A DNA stretch of 64,000 nucleotides from Branchiostoma floridae (taxonomy: Eukaryota > Chordata > Leptocardii > Amphioxiformes > Branchiostomatidae), in NCBI RefSeq assembly GCF_000003815.2, contig NC_049988.1:18340518-18404517 (forward strand), written 5' to 3'. Every line of letters begins with the position of its first letter. Position 1 is the stretch's first letter. Below the pieces are notes generated by a model. It was given only the letters and a program-made list of their open reading frames with translations. It had not been told where the DNA came from and searched no databases. The position numbers were made by a program, and so were the translations under genes. Below are positions 1-8,906 of this stretch, piece after piece.

Positions 1-1200
1 TCATGTATATGGACAGGTGTGATTGTTTATAAACTGAACGAGCAACAGGGACGCAGACATTTGTTTGCAGTTGATGGATAGCGACGTTCAGCACCAAGGT
101 CATGTAGATTTTCCCTTTATGTAAATTTGATGACGAATGAGTTAAGTTGGGTAGGAACCCCGGTTCACTTTATGCACTCAAAGTTACACGTGGCTACTGC
201 AAGCAAGAGAATCCCTGCATCGGCCACATGGTCCGTAGGATTTGAGGTGGCAGAACACAGTTTTTGGCCTATGGGGATTTCTATAGCATAAAGCCTTTAG
301 GCCCTGAATGATCAAATATAGAAGCTAGCTGTCTACGCCGCCCTCTGAAACAGTACAACCTATCACATCGTACTGGCCAAGCAGATGATGAGTAGAAAGA
401 TAGTGATGTTTTCTGAGTGATAACCCTTGATAATTAGCATGATGAACACCATTCTGAAGTAGACTGTGGTTAATACAACAAAGAGAGAGCTGAACTTTAT
501 AGACTGACATATCCCATGTTTCCATACACCGAAATAATACAAATTAATATTTCTAATGAATTCAGACAAACTTATGATTGTAAAACATATATGTTACTAC
601 CTTTTCTCAATGACAAAGAAGCCAGACGAAGTCGAATTCACTAAGTAGGATAATCCATGTGTCTCAAAGACGTCTCGACCTACATGTATTTGAGAACGTG
701 TTTCAATGCTTTAAAGCAAAATTCTTGTATATTTTTGCATTTTTACAAGTTGACACGGTGTACCCTATTAGGTCGTAAATGATAATTGGTCCTAGAGCAT
801 TTTAGACCATTTTAGTACAACCAATCACATCGTACTGGCCAAGCAGAAGATGAGTAGCCAAGACACTGGTGGATCGAACAGAAGTAGTCGCAGAGACTGT
901 TGACGAGCTCCTTTTACTTGTAACGTTAGTATTATCAATGAGATTTCATAATGAAAGCTTCTTGCTATTATACAGGAGCCCTATCTGCATTACACTGCAA
1001 GCAAAATAAAGAAACCCGTCAACAGTCGCCGCCCTTAGAACAGGCTGAGTTCCAGATTGGTGTAGAAGACCAGGGTGACACCAGTTTGGCATTACTCCAG
1101 ATATCCTTGCGGCTTACGTTAAACGATACATGATTAATATTATAAACCCACAGTTTTTATTGGAATCCAACAATAAAGAAATACCACACTGAATAAAAAC
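1..1200. other. Noncoding upstream region
   Basis: No exon with convincing coding content or flanking splice sites is visible on either strand. A segment of about 45 bp around 350-398 recurs at 815-862 (shared core CACATCGTACTGGCCAAGCA) and is a short dispersed duplication. The region probably holds the distal promoter of the gene beginning at 1292. Confidence 0.5.
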
Positions 1201-1218
1201 AACCGCTGAATAATTAAT

Positions 1219-1288
1219 GAAAGTGAAAACACACCACGTGCGTACACCTGCGACCTCGCCTCACAGCATTCTGGGAACTTTCACTTTC
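1219..1288. promoter_or_regulatory. Paired IRF/ISRE-like motifs and an E-box at a gene start
   Basis: GAAAGTGAAAAC lies at 1219-1230 on the plus strand and GAAAGTGAAAGT at 1277-1288 on the minus strand. Both fit the GAAANNGAAA core bound by interferon regulatory factors. A palindromic E-box CACGTG is at 1235-1240, and TTCTGGGAA (GAS/STAT-like) is at 1269-1277. All lie within 75 bp of the start codon at 1292. Motif matches are seen directly; regulation by IRF or STAT factors is inference. Confidence 0.4.
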
Positions 1289-1291
1289 AAA

Positions 1292-4200
1292 ATGGCTGCC
1301 CCCGATGCAAGGATGACAATATTATTTCTCTTGCTCGCGTCGTTTTCTTGGAATGTACTCTCGTCTGCAGTCGATTCCGATGTAGTAAGACTACGAAATG
1401 AAACCACGCGGAAGCACCAACTATTTTTGAGGTATTTGGAGGACATATTCCAGCATCCGAGCGAAGACTGTCCGCCCGATCTCAAATATGACAACTCCTA
1501 CGTCGAGCACAAGACATGCGAGAACTTGGTTCTGCAGACCTTTAGGAAAGCCGTGTTTAACGCACAACTGGTGGATACTATCGTGAAGAAATGTGGCACG
1601 GATCTCAGGAAATGTTTTGATGAAAACGCGGATGTAAGGGCGAAACTGCGAGCACATCTGAAGGACACACGGGAGCAGTACGGGCAGTACTGTGCCAAGA
1701 AATCGTGCGTGGATTTTCTCCTAAAATATCAGAAGCAGTGTTCACCAGTGGTAAGTGATGCGCTTTTATTCAGTTTTAAAAGAAATGTCAGTAGAATATC
1801 AACCGTAATGAACTGTGTAAAATCTCAAGCATAACAAAGAAATAATTGCGAATATTTTTCTATTAAAAGCGTGTGTTACACATGATATGAAATGCGTTTC
1901 GTTGTATCGTTGTAAGAATACTGCTTTCTCTTGTTCATAAAACACAAAATAGATAATAGCAATACTGATTATTATTCCTCTTACATAAAATGGTAGCCCC
2001 TTGAATTATAATGGCCAAATCAGATGCATGTTTTGGCCCATCGTTTTCCATAGGGAATTGGATAATAAGCAGTCACCATGTTTCCCCCAAAGGACGCCGG
2101 CGCCATTGAAGTAATGAGGCCAACACATACACAAGGCAGGCTTCGTCAGTGGTACCTTGGCAACAGATTCAATAAAAGCTGAAATTTAATCCGTAGGAAC
2201 AAAAACGGCTGACGTCATAAATCCGTTTGCTTACCGGTGGGGGAAAAATGAGAACGTGTTTGGCGGGAAATGGTTTGTTATGGACAGCAGTTGTTTGGTA
2301 CATGGTAGATTTGAAATGAAAACGTGTTTTACCAAAAGCACAATTCTCTTGAGGGCTGTCAAATGACGAAAATAAGAGAAATAAAGTAGAATTTTATCAT
2401 GAAAACTGGTAGGGTTGAAAATGATGATTAGTTTGTGTGTAAAGTGCACATGTTGTTTTGTAAGCAACCCTGTCCCAGGTGCTGAAACGACAGTTATAAC
2501 AACCAGAGCGATAGTTGTAAAAGAAATTGTAATTTGGCAACCTTAAAGAGCACAGATGCCATTTTGTGAATCACGTATTAGAAGTAGAATTGTACCATTA
2601 TAATGTTGAAAAGTGTGATTAGTTTGTGTGTACAGTGCACATGTTGTTCTGTAAGCAACCATGTCCCTGGTGCTGAAATGGCTGTTATAACAGCCAGAGC
2701 AATGATTTTCTTTTTGATATGGTAAAAGAGATCATAATTTGGCAAGCTAAAAGAGTACAGATACCATATTTTGAAGCACTTATGAAATAAAGTACGTGTA
2801 CTAAAACCCTCAGTTATAATTGCTTTTCCATTTAGTAAATCGCAGGTACGTACATGTTACACCCTGCATGAAATCTTGTACTATTGATTGAACCAGTAGG
2901 AAAAGGGTGAATTCATTAGTGCTTATCTCTTATAACAGACACTGTGACCTTAAGCCAGATATATTAACCCACGTGTCCTGACTGAATGCTCAATTCATAA
3001 CAACTACCAGAAATACTTATTTTAACCTTTTATGGCTCCTTGCGATGCTTCACATTTTTCTAGTGGCCTTCATTAACAATATTGTAAAATGATTTCAATA
3101 CATGACAGAGACACCACCATAATGTACCTGTCCTACATGTGACTGTTTGGGTGAATTTAAAATGTTTCTCCTTTCAGGCTGAGGACTTGAAGACCATTGT
3201 TGATCAGAAGCTGTAGATGTATGTGATTGGTTAGGTCAATTCAAAATTTTAAAATGCCCTTTTTTCTGTTAGGCTGATGAGATGTAGACCATTGTTGATG
3301 AGAAACTGCTTGAGTTCACCACGATTGTGGACCTGTCCTGTAGTGACCACAGTGACACCTCAGGCAGACCATGTGGAGACCTGTATCTCCATTACGGTGG
3401 ACATGTCCTGTATGTGAATGTTTAGATCAGTTTAACGTGTCATCACTGCTTTTTTTTCTAATTTCAGGCTGAGGACATGTAGACCATTGTGGATGAGAAA
3501 CTGCTTGAGTTCACCACGATTGTGGACCTGTCCTGTAGTGATCACAGCGACGCCTCAGGCAGGCCGTGTGGAGACCTGTATCTCCAGTACAGTGTGAATG
3601 CTTAAATTAAGTCAGATTAAAATGTCATGACTGTCTCTTTTCTTTCTGTCAGGCTGAGGACGTGAAGACAATTGCTGAAGCTACTTGAGTTCACCACCAT
3701 AGTGGACCTGTCTGTGATTGGCTAGTCAATTCAAAATGTTTTTCCTACTTTCAGGCTGAGGACCTGAAGACCATTGTTGATCAGACCTGTGAAAGGCTAG
3801 TTTAAAGTTTTAAAATGTCTCTTTTCTTTCTGTCAGGCTGAGGACATGAAGACCATTGTTGATGAGAAGCTGCTTGAGTTCACCACGATAGTAGACTTGT
3901 CCTGTAGTGATCACAGTGACACCTCAGGCAGGCCGTGTGGAGACCTGTATCTCCAGTACAGACTCGCGCTGGCGGCCAGCCAAGCCAAGAACCCTGAGAC
4001 ATGGGCAGACTTCCGGGCCAGGGTGGGTGAAGTAGAATTTGTTATTCTGTCATGGAGGGTAACTAACAATGACAGTTTGTTTTTGTCCAATATATACAGC
4101 TGTATTGTATTGTTGCATCTGATAACTAAAAAACATAAATACACAGAGTATGTTTAACCTAATAGTATGCTCACTTGCTTTTGTTTGAATGGTGCAATGG

Positions 4201-6226
4201 CCAAGTGGGTAGAGTATGTGCCTTGCATTCAGTACGTTGTGAGTTTGATTCACAGTGGTGGGTTGTTTAACACGCTTGAGGTGTGGCTATCCACAACCAG
4301 AGGGCCTCTGCATATAAGTTGCTTGTCCACAACATTGGATAAAGATGATTTTCTAAATATGCTATCTTATGTTTTAGATCAACTCATCAGTACAGAGTGG
4401 ATGCCCCATGAACTTTCCACAGGTAAAATTATCTGTCTATCATTATGTATCATGTTCATCTATAAGACATGGTATCTAAACATAATATTGATAATTTACG
4501 TACACTTGAGGATTATCTAGTTGACGATTTCTCTTAGATATCAATCAACATAATTTGATACTCAGCGTACTGTAATGCATACCCCAAATAGCAATTACTC
4601 ATAAGCAACTGGATATGATTTTATGTCCGACCATTTCCCAAATCAAATCCAGTTGCTAGAGTAAATGCTATTTGGCATATCTTATTACCTGAATCTCTAA
4701 CCTTCATTGACACACTTTTGATGATTTCTCCTAGATATCAATCAATAGAATTTGATACTCAGCATACTGTAATGCATAATTTTGTCTTTTCTATGCTCTA
4801 GGGATGGAGCTTGAGGAAAGACATACTGGGATGCTGTGTCAACCAAACCATCAATACTCTCATCAAGTAAGCATAATGTTCTTATACTTCATACTGTAAT
4901 GTTAGAAAGTTTTGTAGTGGGTAATGTTTGTGGTAACAGTGGTTTTTGAAAACGCCGGTCTTCTAGCTTCCTACCAAGAATTCATTAGGACTGTTAATGA
5001 CGGAAACTGTATCTCTGTTATATACTTTGTCTGACCCTTGCCTCTTCCCCCATGACCTCAATGAAAAGTGGCCTGCAGGCCGATTTGAGCTATTATGAAT
5101 AAACAAAGGTTCAAACAAAAAGAAGTCTAGCAAATGAAATTGGTGTGGCCCAATGATTGAAACTTATTGATACAACCTGTGTTGTAGGTACCAAGGCCTG
5201 TGGTACAAGCAGGTGGTACAGGACACCCTACAGAAGTGTAACACCTCGGTACCAGCAGACTGTAGTACCTCACCGAAGAAGGTTAGTACAAACATGCAAC
5301 TACAGTATCTGAATGTTTTTCTAATAGATGTATGTGTAAGGCTACACCATGTTAATTTCTTGGTATTTGGTTTTGTTCAGGGAATTTTTCTGATTTAAAA
5401 ACAAGCTTATCAACCCTCAAATACTCATTTTGTAGTCAGTTTTACAACCTTATACATTTTATGTACTGTGCACTTGATATACAGAGATGTCCCTGTAGTT
5501 CAACTGGTAACTGCTTCACAGTTAAGTTCCTGGTTCAAATTATTCGGTAACTGGGACACCCAGGTCCAATCCTGGGTATAGGGCATCTCAGTTGAGGCTG
5601 CACTCGTACATCGGAAGAGATTCAAAATGGGGGTCCCATATTCCCTGTAAAAATATACCCCGCTACTGAAACAGCAAGGCGCTACTATAACAGACATTAG
5701 GCACTACAATGGTTTGAGCTTGAATTGTCCTGAATAAATTTATAAGGTTCAAACAATAACTGTAAATTTTAAGATCGAGGGGATTTACTTTCGCGGTAGC
5801 GGGAAAATGGAGTGTTTGCGGTTTTAAGTTCGTGGTAGCGCCATTTTCTACAATTTCATACTATAATGGAAAAATGTTCCCGGTGGTTTTAAGTTTGCGG
5901 TGAAGTGGTCACTGCAAAAAACGCGTACATAAAGCCACCACGAACATTTCTGCATTTACATCACTTTGAAAAAATTCATTGTATCTGTTACTGTCCAGGT
6001 GAAGTCGGTGTACCCCAGTGGTGTCAGGTTTAACACTGTGGTGGGCATCATCGCCGCGTCGGTCATCTGCGTCGTGGGAATGTTCGTCTTCGTGCGCGCA
6101 GTTTACACCAAGATCCGCAAGGGGGAGTACGAGCGGGAGGATGTGCGCTACTCGGAGATCCTGATCACTGATGATGATGATGAGATGGGAGATGGAGAAG
6201 ATGAAGAGGAGGAGGTGGATGAATGA
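1292..6226 (+). CDS. Cysteine-rich type I membrane protein, family not recognised
   Basis: Six coding exons: 1292-1750, 3837-4022, 4378-4422, 4802-4866, 5188-5281, 5999-6226. Every junction has GT-AG ends and agreeing phase, giving about 358 residues. Residues 1-27 are a signal peptide (hydrophobic core TILFLLLASF). The lumenal part (about 28-295) has 14 cysteines and four N-glycosylation sequons (NETT, NSS, NQT, NTS) in a largely helical-looking, charged sequence. Residues 297-315 form one transmembrane helix (GIIAASVICVVGMFVFV). The cytoplasmic tail carries a YSEI tyrosine motif and ends in an acidic run of D and E. I chose the ATG at 1292 because it directly precedes the signal peptide and lies in AAAATGGCTGCC; an in-frame ATG at 1217 would bury the signal sequence. 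Exon 3 (45 bp) is the least certain. I do not recognise the family, so receptor or adhesion functions are only possibilities. Confidence 0.8.
2424..2790. repeat. Tandem duplication of about 195 bp in intron 1
   Basis: Two diverged copies start near 2424 and 2618. Both contain GATTAGTTTGTGTGTA, GTGCACATGTTGTT and TGTAAGCAACC in the same order. No coding content is seen. The rest of this 2.1-kb intron shows nothing else recognisable until the exon copies at 3178. Confidence 0.75.
3178..3790 (+). pseudogene. Five decayed tandem copies of exon 2
   Basis: Copies of the functional exon at 3837-4022 begin at 3178, 3273, 3468, 3653 and 3755, each after a retained TTTCAG- or TTAG-type acceptor and the shared start GCTGA. 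The copies at 3273-3395 and 3468-3592 are longest; both read ATG TAG where the live exon reads ATG AAG, so they share one nonsense change. The others are truncated after about 36-60 bp. Each repeat unit is an exon fragment plus shortened intron. None can encode the domain. Confidence 0.85.
4185..4335 (+). mobile_element. tRNA-derived SINE fragment
   Basis: A box A-like sequence (TGGCCAAGTGGG, 4198-4209) is followed by a box B-like sequence (GAGTTTGATTCAC). Next comes the body motif GTGGGTTGTTTAACACGCTTGAGGTG, which resembles the body of other SINE copies here (48240-48560, 59130-59200). It lies in intron 2 of the type I membrane protein gene. Confidence 0.5.
4523..4779. repeat. Foldback element bracketed by 58-bp direct repeats
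   Basis: A palindromic element at 4582-4680 has arms sharing CAAATAGCA and AGCAACTGGAT in inverted order. A direct duplication of about 58 bp flanks it: 4523-4581 and 4721-4779 both contain TAGATATCAATCAA and ACTGTAATGCATA. The right copy ends about 22 bp before the exon 4 acceptor. Halves of the same element occur at about 14305-14352 and 38775-38830. Confidence 0.65.
4985..5125 (+). repeat. SINE 3' tail fragment
   Basis: Ends in TTTGAGC...TATGAATAAACAAAGGTTCAAAC, which parallels the tail of the complete SINE at 5486-5755 (TTTGAGC...TGAATAAATT...GGTTCAAAC). It sits in intron 4 of the type I membrane protein gene. Confidence 0.45.
5486..5755 (+). mobile_element. tRNA-derived SINE
   Basis: Box A-like TGTAGTTCAACTGG (5494-5507) and box B-like CTGGTTCAAAT (about 5530-5540) are spaced as in a tRNA promoter. 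An unrelated body follows, then an A/T-rich tail with TGAATAAATT. It is an intron insertion just before the last exon of the type I membrane protein gene. Confidence 0.6.
5759..5961. mobile_element. ACTGTAAAT...ATTTACA foldback MITE
   Basis: Starts ACTGTAAATTT and ends TGCATTTACA. The interior repeats phrases such as TTCGCGGTAGCG, GGTTTTAAGTTTGCGG and CCACCACGAAC in both orientations. Further copies are at 31799-32009, 32382-32521, 33235-33379 and 56915-57118. This copy ends about 38 bp before the acceptor of the final exon (5999) of the upstream gene. Confidence 0.7.
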
Positions 6227-6715
6227 TGCTGGCGGTCCAGATAGATTTCCTGTTCTTTCAATGTTGCCAAATTTGTATAATGTGATACTCATCATTCAAA
6301 AATTACTCATTGACAATTAACTATGGACTTTGAATAGTCATGAGTATAATGCTGTTGGTCCATAGTTTTCTCTTCTTTCAAAGTTGGCAAACTTACTACA
6401 TGTATATAATGTGACACTTATTGTTCAAAAATTACTCAAGCAACATGGATGATTTTGAATCGTCATCAATGCTGGTGGTTCATGTAGTTTTCCTCTTCCT
6501 TCAAAGTTGCCAAATTCATATACAAGTAATGTGAAAGATACTCATCATTCAAAAATTACTCAAGCAGCCGGCTAGATTTTGAATTGGTATAATGCTAGCA
6601 GTCGATAGCTTCCTCTTCTTTCAAAGATGCCAAATTTATATAAGCAAAAGATGCTCATTCTTCAAAAATTACTCAAGCAACTGGTCGTAAATAATGCTGG
6701 CAATTCATTGTTACC
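6227..6715 (+). repeat. 3' UTR tandem repeat of about 120 bp
   Basis: Four to five imperfect units follow directly after the stop codon at 6226. Each carries TTCTTTCAAAG, GCCAAATT, ATACTCAT and TTCAAAAATTACTC. They probably form the proximal 3' UTR of the type I membrane protein gene. No clear AATAAA is seen close downstream. Confidence 0.65.
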
Positions 6716-7799
6716 TAGCCAGGTATCCATTCAATTCTAGTATCCATCCTTTCCTAAATGTTCATGTATCACTTCAAGTTTGTGAACTTCCATATTAATT
6801 GTAGAAAAACATGCAGCATTAGAAAATGTTCAATAGTAGCGAATTTACTCCTTCTTGGCTGCAGTGATGAACCAGTACTTGTTGAATTTCCTGTCGAAAC
6901 TGTGTCAAATCGCAATGAGATTACCACAAGTCTACCTGTAATCCAAATAAGCTCTTTTCTTCTGCATACCATATTCAGTTGAGGAAGGCAGCCCCTGTTG
7001 TGGACTAAGTTTAAAGGTCCTGAAGTACTTAGAAATACAATCATGTACTAACAAATTTCTGAAGAGTAATATATTGAACCTTATCGAGTCAAGAAGTGGC
7101 TGAAATGATTTGTCAGAGGTAATTTTATGCCATACTTCTTTTTTATAATACCTACTAAAGCTACAAGTTTCAAGACAGTGTTCTACATTTAATTACAAAG
7201 TGAGCATTCATATGGTATAATACATATGTATTCATTTGAATGCATTTCAAATAGTTATTATATAAGAACAATACAGACAACATTTATGATGTTCTACAAG
7301 ACATGGTTTGTCTTAGAAGTTGAATTGTGTATAAAATGTATATATACATTGTATAAGCAAGTCCATGTGCAATAAGTCATATTTGGTTACTGTTAATGTT
7401 GTTGGAAGGTAGTAATAGCTGGTATCTGTATTTAGAATAATGTATTATAGTTTATGTGTTTTTGTTAAATGACCGTATACTTTTAACTTTGCCAGTACTG
7501 AATACTACAAGTAGTGTGTAAATTGTTAAAGGGTTTCAGGTCTAAAGCTCAGGCAGTTACTAGTAGACGTTATTGCCCAAAGTCTAGTAAATGAAAGAGC
7601 CAGTGTTATGTGATTCTCTGTACTACTGAAGAAACTTGTAGCCTATTTTAGTCATAGAATCTAAAAATTTGTCTAACATTCAGTGATTATTGTTCAAATA
7701 TGCCAGTTATAGAAAACAATGTACCTGTACCTAGAATACATCATGTTGAACTCATAGACTCTTGAATTTCCTCATCAATTGTGATATCTGAACAATCAT
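6716..7799. other. Noncoding, probable 3' UTR or intergenic
   Basis: AT-rich sequence without a supported exon. A frame open from about 6865 to 6981 follows a good pyrimidine-rich acceptor (CTTCTTGGCTGCAG), but no partner exon of matching phase was found. Confidence 0.4.
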
Positions 7800-8005
7800 G
7801 TGTTTGGTTTGTGTGTGTGTGCATGTGTGCGAGTGTACATGCGTGTGTGTGTTCGTGTGTGTGTAACTGGGTGCATTTTGTGTGTGTGTGGATGTATGTA
7901 CAAGTGTGTGTGTGTGTGCATATGTGTGTGTGTGTTTAACTGTGTGTGCATGTACATGTACATGCGAGTTCTTGTATGTGTGTGCATGTGCAAGTGTGTC
8001 TGTGT
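7800..8005. repeat. TG/CA microsatellite
   Basis: About 200 bp of interrupted GTGTGT with GTGCATGT variants. All open frames across it are repeat artefacts. Confidence 0.9.
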
Positions 8006-8031
8006 AGTATAACAATTGCTACTTTGATTTA

Positions 8032-8127
8032 GGTTCAGGTGAAAACAGCGGCAACCCAGATGAACATCGTCTGTACGCCATAACGTACGATGTCAAAGAC
8101 GATGAGATCACACTGTTTACCACATAA
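8032..8127 (+). CDS. Possible orphan terminal exon
   Basis: After the acceptor TTTGATTTAG the sequence is open to a TAA at 8125-8127 and encodes a C-terminus containing SGNPDEHRLYAITYDVKDDE and ending ITLFTT. Composition is protein-like (D/E/Y-rich, no low complexity). The exon needs a phase-1 upstream partner. No donor of that phase is available after the membrane segment of the gene at 1292-6226, so the link is unproven. It could be an alternative cytoplasmic tail, a piece of another gene or a pseudo-exon. A LINE-like tail begins immediately after the stop. Confidence 0.3.
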   Translation, partial: GSGENSGNPDEHRLYAITYDVKDDEITLFTT

Positions 8128-8195
8128 CAAAACAAAAGTTTATTGCACAACAATTGCATCAGGTTCAATGTATAGCTAACTATTACAGGTATTGG
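8128..8195 (-). mobile_element. LINE 3' end fragment
   Basis: Read on the minus strand it ends ACAATTGTTGTGCAATAAAC. That is the same tail as the elements at 18470-18785 (plus) and 25372-25640 (minus), where TTGTGCAATAAA or CGTGCAATAAA closes the copy. Confidence 0.45.
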
Positions 8196-8247
8196 GAAAT
8201 AAATGTAAATACCCAAAAAAAGGGTTTTCAGGTATCTAAATATAAGT

Positions 8248-8253
8248 TTTATT
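8248..8253 (-). terminator. Candidate polyadenylation signal of ANKZF1
   Basis: AATAAA on the minus strand, 654 bp beyond the ANKZF1 stop codon at 8907. The intervening sequence is AT-rich and noncoding, as expected for a 3' UTR. About 8760-8890 of it matches a dispersed repeat (minus-strand TTAGACATC...GGTAAACAATAT) also found at 11370-11460 and 37930-38070. Confidence 0.35.
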
Positions 8254-8906
8254 TATCTAAAATTTTGCACTGTGAATTTGATATTTGTTGATATTAAGAG
8301 GGCTTAGTGCAAGACTTTTTAGTTTCTTCTCTCCTGCATTTTGTTTGTAGTCTGTATTAGGCAAGTACAGTATCAGGTATTCAAATCAACTTGTAACTTT
8401 GTTTAAGTTTGTTTTGAATTTTGGAGCAATGTGGTTGCACATTCTGTGAATGAGCCAATAACTTAAAACCCAATTCAAGTCAGATTTTTTGACTGATGTA
8501 TATCTTAGAAAGTACTAGTATCATAATGTGGTTCTTAATGTCATTGTATTTACAATTTTATTCTTATATCTATGTTACATGTAATGTTACTTGCAATCAA
8601 TTATCCCTTGTGCAAGTATTTGTAATACAATGTCATGTATTTCTGAATTTTCTATTAAGTAGTGCCAATTCCAAGTCACAGTGCATGTGTGTGTTGCCAT
8701 TATTTTGAACGAATTTCAAATCTTCGTAATTATTAGTATTGTATATTGATAGTTTCTAAACATTTCAAGATAGATGGATGTCACTCAAAACATCCAGAAG
8801 CAAATCTACAATTTTCTATCCTGTTGTTGAGATTGAATTTTAAATATTGTTTACCTTGATGTCTAATATTCATAAACGTACTGTAGGAAAACTATGTTCA
8901 AGAGTT

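Noticed and set aside
6865-6981. Frame after a good acceptor encoding DEPVLVEFPVETVSNR
   Set aside because: Needs a partner in a phase that neither neighbouring exon offers; no donor or second exon supports it.
7752-8015. His/Thr-rich and Cys/Val-rich ORFs on both strands
   Set aside because: Translations of a TG/CA microsatellite.
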